Shown piece by piece: positions 35,718 through 49,514 of a DNA stretch of 64,000 nucleotides. The DNA is taken from assembly GCA_900239685.1 (NCBI GenBank), contig OENT01000004.1, positions 372,001 through 436,000 on the forward strand, in the 5' to 3' direction. The notes under the pieces were generated by a model. That model was given only the letters and a program-made list of their open reading frames with translations. It was not told where the DNA came from and ran no database searches. The first letter of the stretch is position 1, and the number at the start of each line of letters is the position of its first letter. The position numbers were made by a program, and so were the translations under genes. This DNA comes from Rotaria macrura (taxonomy: Eukaryota; Rotifera; Eurotatoria; Philodinida; Philodinidae).

Positions 35718-37396
35718 ATACATAATTTTTATTGCTTTCATGCACAAAAAGTAGATATTCATATCTTAAATCCATTGATTATGGTACTTGATAGTTAATA
35801 TATGCAAACAACCCTTCAAACAAAGGTCATGTTTCTAGTTAGTTTTCTTTATAACTGTTAAAAAAATCGTTTCTTTCTATCAGATCATTTTGCAATAGAT
35901 ATCCTCTGCAATAGGCTTTGATCAATTCATATATGGATAACATTTTTCTGTTGTGACAGATGTTTATTTAAGTCAATATACAGATTATACAATATTCTTC
36001 GTCGAGAAAATTCTTTGTGAAAAAAACATTACAAAGAATTAATAAACACCATTATTGTTCAGGGAGTTATTGACTGTTCGCAAGGAAAACAATAAAACGC
36101 ATACATGCATATATATATATACATGTATATATATATATATCTATGCGTGTATATGATCTTTATTCGAACATATGTAAATATACTCTGATAGGGTTGACAG
36201 ATGTACCCAAACGATTTTATTCTGATGTATAAACAAGTCTCATAGACAACAGCAAAGGACGTCAACTAACACCAAGCAACTATCGACATATATATGTATA
36301 TCATACTATCATTGTTATACTCTGATAGATTTCTACAAAGTTGGAGTTTATTTTTCATCGGTTAGCACAGAGTATTTTGCGACTTTTTTCCATTTGGATG
36401 ATAGGTCGTGTTATTATGAATTTTCTGTAAAAGAATTCAGTACAATCAGAGAGTTTCTTTCTGTTGATTATTGTCAATCAAGAATATTCGAAATCGAATC
36501 ATCATCATAAAGGCAGAATATTGTATTGCGATTATTCAAATCGTTCAGAGAGCTGTATTTTTGGTTGAAAAGAAATGGTTGAAACATAAATCGATGTATA
36601 ATGACGTATGTAGTTTAATTGTTTAGCAATAAATAATAAGAAATTTTCTGTTCGTACAATGACTTTTTGTCATGTTAATAATCGTTAAAAAAACCGGATG
36701 GTAACCGAAATCTTAGATGTTATGATAAACGATGGTCCTTGTCATAAATCATCAACCATTACTATTTATCTTTTCAGATGCAAGCATCGCATATCAATGA
36801 CAACGTCATATAATCTTTCTCATTATCGTCGTCATCTAAATGGAAACAGCATGAATTCTAGTGCTATATCTATCGGAATAGTTTTGTTTTTTGAAATGTT
36901 GCGCGCCATGTCGAAATAATATCAAAAGTATAATGTTGAATGTTTCTTCTATTACATACAAATAAAACAGTAAACACTAGCATCATCAATGTATAGACAA
37001 CAATTGTAGAATACAATGAAAAATTCTACATATATATATATTATTTTTTTTTTCATCAATCAAACTAATGAGGTCGAATAAAATACGCTTGTATGTTATG
37101 TTTGTCTAGATTATGTTTTCTTTGAAGCAAAAAAAATGTGAAAAAAAATGGCGAATAATTGATTGGGGTAGGCACAAACATGCGCACGCGTATATTGACA
37201 AAATGATACTGTTCCTGACCAAAAATGAGAAAAAGATTGAATAAATGTGAGAATTGAAATTATTTGTTTTGTTTGCACAAATAATATAAATGAATTTAAT
37301 TTGATTTGAAATTTTGGTTTTTTGTTTTATTGTTTATCTAAACTGGATGTGTATTCTAGACATTGAATTTTGCTTTTTTGTTCTATTGTACATTGA
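34845..37396. other. No gene recognised; microsatellite-rich
   Basis: Downstream flank of the F-BAR gene and of the LIM gene (convergent). It includes (TA)n tracts at 34943-34964 and 35678-35714 and several shorter ones around 36105-36140. No SH3-coding exon for the F-BAR gene was seen. Confidence 0.5.
35678..35714. repeat. (TA)n microsatellite
   Basis: About 18 uninterrupted TA units, the longest TA run in the window. Confidence 0.95.
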
Positions 37397-37827
37397 TTAA
37401 TCGTCTCCACCTGCTTCATGTGCTGGTTCAGCTGATGCTGCCGCATGAGCACCTGGCTGTCTAGAAAATTTACTTTCTAATTGTTTACGATTGCGTTCGT
37501 GTGGATGAAGTTTATCCTGATAGCAGCCTAATACAAACAAAAGAATAACAATTTTTAAGAATATTCTATTATCGAGACTTACTCTTGCAATAGATATCTT
37601 GAGAAAAATCTTTGTATGTAGCCAATGTTAACATAGTATTGCCTAAAGTCGATAAGAAAAGAAAATAAGTGAATATAAACATAAAAATGCAATCACATAA
37701 TCATACATGTTTTACACTTGAAACAGCCTTTGTGCCACGATGAACTGCATGCAGCAAGTTTCTCTGCTGGATAGACAGTTTTTTGACAGCGTTGACATTT
37801 GTCACCACCTCCACCCCATTGTGGCAT
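37397..37827 (-). CDS. Small single-LIM-domain protein (LASP/CRIP-like)
   Basis: Three exons (37827-37707, 37642-37583, 37527-37397) join to 312 nt, 103 residues. After MPQWGGGGD comes a complete LIM domain. The first zinc finger is C-Q-R-C, then H-K-G-C. The second is C-K-T-C, then C-K-S-C, giving the expected eight ligands (about residues 10-62). The spacing and the phrases K-T-V-Y-P-A-E-K-L and C-F-K-C-K-T-C resemble LASP/nebulette and CRIP/CRP LIM domains, which bind actin-associated partners. The C-terminal 40 residues are Ala/Glu/His-rich and end AGGDD, with no SH3 or second LIM. No obvious paralogue is in the window. Confidence 0.85.
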
Positions 37828-38246
37828 CTTTCAAACAGTTATGAAATGGATAGTAAATAAAATCTGAAATAGAATCTATTCATTTTAGTCTATGAACAAA
37901 ATTTCCACTGAACATTATAGTCACGAAACAATGATCGATGCCTACCGCTAACAGCATATGTTTATTGAGATTTCAAATATTTTTCATAATATTTAATTAT
38001 GATAATGAGAAACTTAGTTCACGCATAGACTTATGCGTCTAACCACACTGACTCTTACTACGTTCTTTCTCTAAGTAGAACGAAGTGCAATAAGGTTATC
38101 ATCTATTTCTATAGTTTATATAAATGCAATGCTGCCGATCAGTCAGAGCGTAATAGAGAGACAGCAAAGAAAACGAGAAAATTGGTATGTCTTTTCTCAA
38201 TCAGCCTTGGTAGTACGCTCGTTATTCGTCGTTGTCGTTTTCCAAA

Positions 38247-38284
<38 letters not shown>

Positions 38285-41200
38285 TACATATACACACACA
38301 TATATGTGTATATAAATACATACATTTATCCAGAAACCGTCTTTTCTTTTTCTTCTTCGTTCTCTACTTTTCAATATGCTATGTCTATTGCTCAGAAAAG
38401 TATGATAGTTGTTGTAACTGTTCTGTAATAATGACGATCTCCGCCGTTCTTGTTTCATATCTCATCAGTAGTAGGACAAAGAAGAGGTGGAGTAAGCAAC
38501 AACAGCAGGCAAATGATGTGCTGTCAATGTATGACGCGATTTCCATTTCTTTCTATATACTATTCATCTTATGTCAGCACAGCAACAGTCTTAGTATGCA
38601 TCTATGTCAGTACCCTAATGAGTCGTTATAACCGTTAACTAGATAGCTAGCTATAAAGATGTGTTTGTTTTATCGATGGATGAGAACGATGGAAAAAATA
38701 CAAGAAGGAAATAAAAGAAACGGGTCAAAGACCACTATTATCAGTTCGGAAATAGAAAGTAACGAATCAACACTCGTTTCTTGTATCTAGAGAAAAACAC
38801 TCGACATTCTCCTGATAATATAAGCAATATCTAATATTTTTTTTTATTAATTCTCTATGTTATTGTCAGTTGGTCAAAAACATATATCACAGATTCACTG
38901 GATAATGCTCTATCTATTCCCAAAGTCTCAGTCATCAATAACTTGAAACAAACTGAGAAAATTACAAATACATTTTCATGTACTCGCTTATCGTCAACAT
39001 CAAATTTCTTCTCACGCTAATTTTAAAACGATATCTGGAGACACATTTTCTGTTCTCCGATCATCCATTACCATAAAACAGATATAAGATTAAAAGAATC
39101 ATGAAAAATCGACGATGCTTATATATCAATTGATTAGTTTCAAATGTAAACTATTCAGAAGTCAACATCTTCTCGCCTTCTTGAAAAGATCAAAATCGGT
39201 CAAAGAACGTACATACACTGAAATTTCGACTCAAATCAGACGAGTTATGACATTATGCTTTAACGATCATGGTAGATCTTAATTTGTATGATCATCCGAT
39301 TTTACAATGTGAAATAGTGAAAATAATCACTGAATTGTTAAGAATCTACATTGTCAAGTAGCTATACCATCGTAAATCTACAAGATCTTGAAAATGAAGT
39401 TAAACAATCGTATAATGTTACAAATCACTATCTACATTTTATGTTGGAATAGTTTTCAACCGATTTTGATTTTCTCAGAATGCTAAGAACATGTCATCCG
39501 AAGAGTCTTAAACTTGAGACCAATGCTTTGACAGATAATCGATGTCAATTGAGTTATCATATCATCGATGAGTGCGTTCATCATAAGATGATGCTACTTC
39601 AAAGAGTAGAAAATCGTATCTAAAAATATCGGTAAAATAAACATGTAAATTAAGTTTTACTTCAACGATACTTGCCCACATGAAATCTAGTTGTAAACTT
39701 TGTTTCAATCCAAATCTTGATATTGGCGATTGAAAACTTCGGATCTTCGACGAGCAACAAGCTGTCTCTCTATATGTTTTATAGGCTATATGCAAAAGAA
39801 CAAATAAGCCAAGAATCAAGCGAAAACATACGACGTTATACTTATTTTCATGCAGTGAAAAGATATTTATACTTTCTACGTTGATTTTCGAAAACAACAA
39901 AACTAAAATGACATTCCTGTGATCGATAAAAAACGCGTAAAAAAAACCCGACGAGTAATTTCTACTAGAGCCTAGCTGCTATTATCAATCATGAATAAAC
40001 AGAGAGAAAAACATGAGAGAAGAAAAAACTAGGAAAATAGGGAAGAGTGCTTTCCACCGATATCACAAATCACAGCATAAAACCTAATGGAAGCATTTGA
40101 TTGGTCTATAACGTAACACTCAGAATATTGACGAAGATTTCTTCCGTCTTATCCTAATATGTATATAAATATATATATATATATGTATAGATATGTACGT
40201 CTGTATTAATCATATATTCATATTGAATAGTCTATAATCGAATATTTCTTTCTTGATTATCAATCAAATGAAAGAAACTATTTTCTTATATAGTTTGTAT
40301 TTTTCGAAGAACTTGATGACTTGATACCTATAGATACTAGGCCAAGAATTACGGCTGTGTTATCTTTATTATCGTCTATTGGTATCTTCTGTGTTTCGAA
40401 TGTATCGATTTCTATATATATTTATAGTATAAGATGTGTTAGTTTCTATATTACTCATAGGATTAAAGAAAATGACACTTCAGTAGTAAGATTAAAATCT
40501 ATACTTGACGTGCTTCTCATTGATTTTTGTTCTAACTTCATGTGTCTCATGGAATTAATATATTTTTTTCCTAGTTTGTCTGGAAGGTTTTAGATAAAAG
40601 CCACATTGTCATTTATGCATGATGATATTATGATTTGTCCGCATGCTGTTCGAGAAAATTCTATTACGTCAATCTTTGCTGTATATTGTATTTGTATGCG
40701 AATATTATTCTTATGATGGAACTGGATATTAGTCTAATATAAACCACAGAAGTATTTGTAAAAGCAAAACATTTTAAGAGCATAGACTTCATATGGTGTG
40801 ATTGTTTATTTAATATTCCTAGACAAAAGTAATTACATAGATAAGTAGTTAATTGAACATATGCTATTATGCAGGAATCAGAGAAATGTACAACTAAATC
40901 AACGTAAGCTGGTAAAACTTTTGAAGATGAATGAAGTAATATATTTACTATGAAGATTTCATATGCGCTAGATGCGAAACTATGTATATCATGCAGTAGA
41001 ATTCATTAGTGTGATGCCTATACCTTTCAACGCTGTTCTCAATATTGTTGATTTGATAACTATGAATTCATTCAGAGTGATTCGATCATTTATCAGGAAA
41101 CGTGTTGCCGTAAATAAAAATAAATATTCGAAGTCACTCTACATCCGAAAAACATTAATAGAACAATGGTGACATGCAGAGATGTTTTTAAGCAAATATG

Positions 41201-44200
41201 TTAATTACTCGCACACTTAATATACGATTCTGTCATCAGACAGCTGGTGCCAATGATCGACATACAAATGACGAACAGTACTAGTAGTAACCCCCTGGTA
41301 TGCTATGAGACCTTAGGTGGCATATGCATCAAAGTCATGGTTTGCTCCAGTAAGACACTGTTTTATTATTCTCATTTATATTACTGATATTTCCCAAGTA
41401 AATAGCTCTTATGAATTCAGAAAAGAAAACTAAAACTTGCATTTCAAACGAAGGAATCTTTCTGTCGATGGAAGCGTTTCAACTGCATAAAGATGAGTGG
41501 GTTATATTTTTAATCTTTGCTACTGTGTACTTTTCAATACATTTTGCAGCATAAAAACAACCAATACTATTTTAATAGATACTTTCAATTGGGAACTATT
41601 CTCTGCTAGTAGAAAAACTGAATTTACTTTATGTGTTTTTAAGTCAATATTCAAAACCTGTCATCACTTACTAATGGTGATTTCAAGGAATTAGTGTAAT
41701 GTAATGACTTGAAAGAGTAATCTCATTAAAAAGACTATATAAGAATACATTGAAAATTGCATTCAACTTCTTTTTAAGTTAATCAATGATACTGAAGATC
41801 TTTCAAACAAAAGCACTAAATGTTTATGTCACCCTACGGTTCGTATTTTGAAAAGTTTCTCGAGCTTACATTTCGAGATGTTTGTCACAAATTAGAGGAG
41901 ATATGATTTTCTCAATGTCATTGAGTTTCGCAATATTACAGATGTAAACATTTGTATGTTTGCTTGTGCAAAGTTTCAAGTAAAACTGATGAATTTGATT
42001 ATTTCTATGTTCATGAGATTGGGCCACAATAGTAAAAACTATCATAAAAAAAGTGACTTTTCAATATCAATAAATCTAAAGAAACATTCGACTATTCTTT
42101 CATACTGCCAATATATTACTACCAATAGTTCGAGATTTATTCTCTTGCAAAAAAAATTATCGAAAAATGAATACATGTTTTTATCATTATTCATAAACGC
42201 TGTCACACAGATTTGCATGTAACAACCTGACGAATAATTTCATTCGAAATAAATCAATTGAAAAGTGAACAGAAAAACAAACATCGAGTTTTTTATTGCA
42301 AGAATTTGATGATTACTTGAATGTTTCTTCTTGTCGGAAAAATGTGACATGAAAACAATTTAATTTAAGAAATGCTTGAAAACAATAATATTCAACGTAT
42401 TCTGATGCACGCTTTTAAACATTCGTGTTCTCGAACAAGTCCACAGAACTTATCCAATAGACTCTTCTGATTTAGAGGAGCACATCTTTTACAGATAAGA
42501 GTTACTATTTGTAAAAAAAAAGAAACGATCAACAGTAAAACTAGTTTCTATCATATGAAAAATATAAACAACCATGTTAGAACTATCATGCAAACGATGC
42601 ACAGAAACATTATGTGGCTATACAACATTGCCATACTGAATAATTTATTATGCATTTGTAGATTCATATGTGGCGATAAGATTGACCTAAAATTACGAAA
42701 TAAACATTTACTATACTGTTTAAATTAAAATACAATTTAGTGAACTAAATATTAATCATAACATTTTTATTCGACTGATTTAATTCTTAACGGTGTTAGT
42801 AAAACGAGTACTAGCATGAACTTGATGTTACATAAAAGTTCATGTTGACAGGTTTAGTACCGATCGGAGAACGTGTAGAAATGTTTAAATTTTACTTATG
42901 AATTGAGTATTTCATTTTCTCTCTAATGGACAACGTTACCTAAACCATTGTTGCATACAGTTCTACGAAGAATTTATTCAGCTGTTGAAAATTTGGATTC
43001 TATGGTTGAGTATCTCAAAGTCTCTCAACCTTCTAATACATTTTTTCGTGAAAAAATTGTTACATAATCATCTCTATCTGACTGTTATATTAATAGCAAT
43101 CAACAGAAAAGAAAAATGTTTTCTCAATAATAAAAAAATAACCAAGCTCAGCGGCTATCATACTTTAGAAGGTTATATGCATAAGCAAAATACAGTATCA
43201 CCTACCACTTTTAAGACATTAAAAACAAAACAGACAACGTGGTGAAAATCGAGACCTTCAAATCATCTATCATAATGGTAAATCGAAACACAGTGGCACA
43301 ATTCCATTGAAGGTTTTACAAATATTGATTTAGACAAGATAAATAATGGAATTCCAATCACAATGAATTTCAGTTCATTTTCTTGAATTCTTCAGATTTT
43401 TAAACGTTCATTTCATGCTTTAATAAGATAACACGAAAATTTGTCCTATTCAATTTCAGTGACATGATCACTAAGACAGAGGAATGTATTTGTCCATGGA
43501 AGTATTACAAAACACTTGGATCTAATTTCATTTTCAATAGTTTTGTTTCGAGAACTTGTTTATCTCTAATCGCAAGATGAGTACAAGTTTCGTGACGATT
43601 TTAATACCAAAGCAATGTTTAGTATCTATAATACGTCAATTGATCCTAAATTAGTAGTAAATAAGCACGTTTTATTGACATATATTGAAGTAAATAAATA
43701 TCACGTGGGAAAAATAAATACATTATTTACTATCGGCGTAGGATGGTAAAGTGCATTCGACCCTAAAGGTATTGAAACATTCTTTATTCGTTGTTTACAA
43801 TCGAACCATTCATTTCTCACCGTGAACGAATGCCTGTAGAAATTCGTATTCAATTGAAAAAATTCTTATTCCATTTCCTAAAAACTTATCACTCGAGTAG
43901 TTTTTGGCACGATAATAAGTTATTGTCACTTGATCTATTGCATATACGATTATTAAATCTCTTTTTTTCAATGGCCCTTGAAAGCGTACGCGCAAAGAAC
44001 AGGAAACTATTTAGCCTCAATTTGTCTTCAATATTCTCTATAGATGTCGTCCATTAAAAAAAAGCATCTGTTAAGGATCGCAAGAATCAGACTTACTTTT
44101 CTTGTAATCTTTATTTAAATATGTAGTCATTGCTATTAATCACAACACCTGTGATTAGTTTCCAACGACATTAATAAGTAATGTCGTCACAATAATCTAC

Positions 44201-44793
44201 TTTATTTTCGGTGCAAATAAATCAATCTTTGAAAAGTTGCCGTTCAAAGGAATAGAAGTCCTCGGCGTACGATTTGTAAAATTTGAGATAAAATCAAATT
44301 ACATCGTCTAATTTCACGTATGCAAAAATGAATCGATCCTTCCTATGAAAAATTAGTTTGCCTGTACTCTTTGAATTTCTTTTTCATGATGAATTAATTT
44401 GTTTCATCCCAAATTTTATTTTGTTTTTTTTTTCACATAAAGCTTGTTGAACAATGGTTGAGTAAAATTTACATGCTTCTCAACAATGTATTTACACAAT
44501 GAAAAAAGTACCACGAATGTGCGCAAGTGCAAGAATGGTTTTTAGTTAAACTAAGCTAAAAAAACGTAGGTATAACAAGCACAAAAGTTTGATGATATGT
44601 TCTCAAACCTAAAATTAATACTAATCACGTGAACACAATATAAGAAAGTTGAATAAGAGTGATAATAATAATAGTAATAATAATAATAATGATAATAATC
44701 ATGTTTCACAGCAAAAATACCACAACGAAAGAAAATGATCACTCGAGTTGACAGACAAGAATGTGAATAAGAGAGCAAGAAAAGATAAACCGT
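37828..44793. other. 7-kb stretch without a recognised gene
   Basis: Lies between the start of the LIM gene and the end of eEF2 kinase (both minus). It has only short frames in AT-rich DNA plus a (TA)n/(CA)n tract at 38250-38310. An 88-codon frame at 43791-44057 resembles no family and has no splice context. It presumably holds the LIM gene promoter. Confidence 0.5.
38250..38278. repeat. (TA)n microsatellite
   Basis: TA tract followed by TA/CA variants to about 38310. It creates long Tyr/Ile-only frames on both strands. Confidence 0.9.
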
Positions 44794-47700
44794 TTAAACA
44801 TTTTCACCATCTTCATCCGGTTCTAATGCATATGCTTCTTCAGCTGACATATAGTACTTATTGGCAAGACGTCCCTTCATTGCTGCAGTTGCCATTTCTG
44901 CTGCTTTATTAAATAAATCACCTGTTAGCAAAAAAAACGATTTTCTTCATTCGAATTTAAACTTTGTAAAAAAAAAATAAAAATCCGAACATTACCTGCT
45001 TTTTGATAATTACATAGTAAATTATATCCACCTGTTTTGTATAGTGTAGCTAAACGAGCGACAATGTCATGATGATCATGAAATGGAATACTATTATCAG
45101 TTGAATCTGCTGGACTTGTATCATGTGTGCCACTATCTTCATCAATAAAATTCGATTCTCTTTCACGGATACTAATATATTTTTCATAATATTCAGCTGC
45201 TTGTTTCCAATCTTTTTCTCTAAAAGTAACATAATCGAAAAATAAACCATGACACATAGAATATCAAAGATACAAACAATGATCCTTCAACACCATTATC
45301 GAAAAATTGTGCTACATAAAGATTTGCTTCTGTTTCTTGAAGTTCACTAGCACGAATCATTAAATTGAGACCTTTTACAATTAGATTAGATTGATTCTAC
45401 GAAGAAGAAAAAACATTCTACACCTATAATTTGTAGTATTGAATGATTACCATTGGACGATAGTGAGATAAAAGATCACGTGGTAAATCTAAATAAATCT
45501 TTGCTAATGTAAATATAGCATCTTTAACACATAGTTCAGCTGCTTGTTCTAGATGAAACAATGCTGATTCTTCGTCGAAATCTTCTGTGCCCAGTTCGCT
45601 GAATCGACCAACTTGATAGCATTTACACATTTCAAGATGAATCTAAATGGGAAACACATTGTCGCGTGTTTAGAAAACTAAAGATTTTGATTGCGTTCTT
45701 TATCAATACTAGATCAAGTAAGTTAATTTCAAAATTGATTACGTGACAACAGAAGAAAAGAAACACTCATAATAATTTTTAAGGTCTAAATAAAGCATCA
45801 TTAATTTGAGTGCATAAATAAAAACAAAATTCTACAATCGAATTTCCAAAGGACTTATAACAATAGAATCATTTCAACAAATTTTGAACTTCTGATTAAA
45901 AATTTAATACGAACAACATGATCTCTGCCCTACAGAAGCTAGATTCTAGTATATGTTTACCATGATTGATAACTTCTATGAACTTTCGAAAAAACTAGAA
46001 TGATTCTTATTTTTTGCATCAAAGTTGTTGCAAAAAACATATAATACTCAAATGATGCTGAATGGTTTTTATGTATTCCAGGTGATTGAGATCGATAATT
46101 ATCGCTTCAAAGGATTCATATCGATTCATGGTATTATTATCGAAAGTCAATCAAGATTTTCATGATGATGAACCTGAGCATAACTATATTTTCTAATTTG
46201 ATATAAATATTTAGTGAAATTGAATATTCGATTCGAGAAAAGTCGTTTATCTAGCTAGTTTGATGACAATACCTGTCCGAGAATACTTTCGTATTTATCA
46301 TAGCAAGCAGATATTTCTTGAATTTTTTCCATTTCAGCTTTTTCAAGCATGACTGATGATGGTCGATGCACGTTTCCATAGCTATTCGGCGTTTGTGAAT
46401 TGTAAAGATCTTCGATATTGAAATTGAAATCCTAAAGCATAGACCCAGATAAATACCGATAGCCAGCAAACATGTCTTCCACTTCAATACACTACTTACA
46501 GAGTGTGAGCGTGAATAAAAATTCTTAACACAGCAAGCATAGCAAACAAAAAAAATGAGTGTCAAACAAAAAGAAAATATCAAAACTTGCGTGCGTTAAG
46601 AAAATAACTTACAGGTGACGGACTGTTCAAACTAACTGATGTTGATAATATTGGTAATCGATTTTTTGTAATCGATGATGATAACGCAATATTCTCATCA
46701 CTTAATGTCGGGATGAATTGTCCTGGTTTCGGTAATGATACACTACGATCAAGTGCTAGACTAGCGCTAGCGATAATCGATGATGTTTCAGAAACGTAAC
46801 CATCGGATTCATCTTCTGATATTGATGATTGTGAACGTAATCGTCGAAAAAGTGAGCCATATTTTGAAAGATTAGTTAGTGGTTCTTCTGAACCACGACA
46901 TGTTGTATGTGCAGGTAAATTTGATGCGTATGATGGACTTAATGCATGTTGTTGTAAATAACGTTCACGTTCTGCAGGTGATAAATCGAATGGTGTTAAA
47001 TTGAGACGTGAACATATTGAATTACATTCATGTGTAGAAAAAAATAAAGCCATACCACGAATACCAAGGTTACCTTCTAAAAGTTAGAAAACAGAATTCA
47101 TCGTCGAATGAATTTAGATATGACTTGATTGCAAACTCTACTTACCACCATATTCGAAGCCAAGACTTGTATGTATTTGTGGATCAGTATATAAGTCGCC
47201 AACACCCTGTATATCAACAACGATCTGTTCGTGACAAGATGCTTCAAATGTAAAATGGCTAAATGCCTAGAAATACAAAAAATAAATAAGAATTTTAATT
47301 GTGCTTATCGAATAAGAACAAACCTGTGGTGTATGACGTAGAGCATTGTCATCACAAACAAAACCACTATTTGAATTATATTTGATGTAGTTTCCTTCCT
47401 AAACACACACACACACACACATAGAGAAATTTAGTTCCAGTTTCACTGTTGTTCTATTTATCTTACAATGAATCGTTCCAAATGATAATAAGGATGGCCA
47501 GCACGATCCTTGAATTCCAATACACTCATTTGAACAATATCAACCTTGACGAGAGAGAGAGAATACAAACCAAAGCATAGGCCGTAATTCATAACAAAGA
47601 TTTAAAGAGTAACGGTTACTTTTTTCGGTGGATTATGTTGGTTGTAATGTGTTGCCCATAATTTTGTTGTCATTTGCATCATAACATCATCAAAATATCT

Positions 47701-48553
47701 TGCCATCGGTACATCATCAGTATACCGCTTAGCAATATAATTACTTGAATGATCCCAATCTTGATGTGTTGAAAAAACAGACACTTTTTTTCTAAATAAA
47801 ATTATTAATTTATTGAAATTTGAATTATTTGATGAGAATAAAATACTTCTGTGACGAAACTTACAATCGGAAGCATTCCCTCATACTACCATGAGCAAAT
47901 GGTTTTGATTCAATTTTAACTGTGTTTTCACTTGTATGCCAAGTACGTTTAATTGGATTGAATTCATGACGTATAACAATTTCTTCTGGATAACGATCAA
48001 TTTTAAAATCACCCCTACAGAATGACAAAAAAAACGAAAATACGAACAAACAATAAAAGCATGCGATTTACCATGGATCTTTCAGTTGACCAATCTTTTT
48101 CACTGCATCTCTCCAACGAACAAGTGAGTTCGATTTTGTTCGAAGACGAAAACGATGTTTAGCACGAAAGTTAGACATGCCGACCGTATTTTCATTTGGG
48201 CGTTTTTCAGTAATCGATTGGAGATGATTAAGAAACGCAAATGGATTATCACCTTCATGTATCGGTAATATATTGTCCCATTCATCATCAGCCGTACTGA
48301 TCGATGATGGTGTACGCTCACGTTTTTTTGTGCGTTCACTATCAACACGGAGATGGATACCTTCATCAATTGATGACGACTTTTCATCGAGTTTTTCCTT
48401 TGAAGAACTTTCATCTTCTAATGCACCAAATATAAGATCATCATCGTCGTCTTGATTTTCTTTGTTATCAGTTAATTTGCAGTCAGTATTACGAATCGTA
48501 TCATCTTCACGAATAGATCTTGGTACATTTAATATAGGCGGCATGTAAAACAT
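44794..48553 (-). CDS. EEF2K: Eukaryotic elongation factor 2 kinase (alpha-kinase, SEL1-like tail)
   Basis: eEF2K is the calmodulin-activated atypical kinase that phosphorylates eEF2 and slows elongation. Twelve exons: 48553-48072, 48014-47865, 47791-47620, 47544-47467, 47398-47324, 47266-47146, 47076-46613, 46431-46273, 45642-45451, 45396-45278, 45219-44996, 44921-44794. They join to 2364 nt, 787 residues (human 725). The acidic N-terminus is about 140 residues. A calmodulin-binding-like V-R-W-R-D-A-V-K-K-I-G-Q-L-K-D-P-W lies just before the kinase domain. Kinase motifs: GSMRECFR, catalytic Lys in YIAKRY (about 232), VDIQGVGDLYTDPQIHT, and GNLGIRGMALFF followed by zinc ligands H-E-C-x3-C. 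The regulatory loop has C-R-G-S-E-E at about 419-424 and a Ser-rich stretch. The C-terminal part has SEL1-like helical repeats (A-L-F-H-L-E-Q-A-A-E-L; W-K-Q-A-A-E-Y-Y-E-K). Confidence 0.94.
47403..47421. repeat. (CA)n microsatellite in EEF2K intron
   Basis: CA run immediately beside the acceptor of exon 5, forming a TG-type tract on the coding strand. Confidence 0.85.
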
Positions 48554-49514
48554 CTTTTGTGTTATGGTTCACTGATGAATATTCATTCGTTGAGTATAGG
48601 TATACATAAAGGCCTGACGCTTGCCAATCGTTATGAGTTGAATGTTGGCCTCTCTTATATTGTATAAACACTGATAACGATTGTGATTGATTTTTTTTTC
48701 TTATTTGCTTAACGTCGTGTCAGAGGTATATACGCTATCTAGAAGAAAGAAAACGAATAATTTTTGTTGTGTTTACCATAACCACTGATGGTTTTTAAGT
48801 ACCTAATTGACGTATTATTTATTGTCATGCGCTCGATGCTTTTATTTATTTTAATCGTCGCATTTTGCATTCGTTTCTTCTAGAGAGAAAAGGCGAACCT
48901 GGGAATGGATAGATGTCTCGACCAATATTTTATGATCATCACGTCAAGCGGGTTGTATCGAAGTATTTCACTGGCTAGCTTTTTCATCCATTGAGCTTGT
49001 CTAATATGACTCATTCATATTCGAACATCTTTTCCACTTCCACCCACACCCACCTACCCAGCAGTTTTATGTGCCTTGTGTTGTTTGCTTCAAAAGTATT
49101 AATGATTGTTGTTCATATTATTCAGAATTGTGATGATGAACGATAGCAATCAATCAAACAAACAAAAATGCAAATGTTTTCTCTGGTAGAGTTCGAGCAT
49201 ATTTAAAGATACGAAAGGTAACTTTTCCGCTAAACTGTGGGTTACTCTTAACAATAGTTTTAGCTAGTAACTTCAAGAAAATACATTTATTCGTCATTGA
49301 TTTATCTTTGATAGAATTATGTAAAATCTTGAAAGATGAAATACCTGTACACAGATATTGTCCTTGAAGTATAAAGATTTTTGATTTTTTTCTTTCAATC
49401 GGTATTCAGCTCAACATTGTTATGTTCAATGTTTGTTTGTTTTTTGAACGTTAAAGATTAATCATATTGAATGAATTTTCAAAAAACCTATTATTTTAGA
49501 TTTAATTCATAAAC
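48554..49514. promoter_or_regulatory. Shared intergenic region of EEF2K and EXOC3
   Basis: 961 bp between two divergent starts, so it should contain both promoters. A 3' splice-like TTATTTTAG ends at 49499, 15 nt before the EXOC3 ATG. No specific promoter motif can be identified. Confidence 0.45.

Noticed and set aside
38182-38631. 149-codon plus-strand frame
   Set aside because: Runs through (TA)n and (CA)n microsatellites giving Tyr/Ile runs; no start context or splice sites.
43791-44057. 88-codon plus-strand frame
   Set aside because: No recognisable domain, splice context or codon pattern; chance frame in AT-rich DNA.
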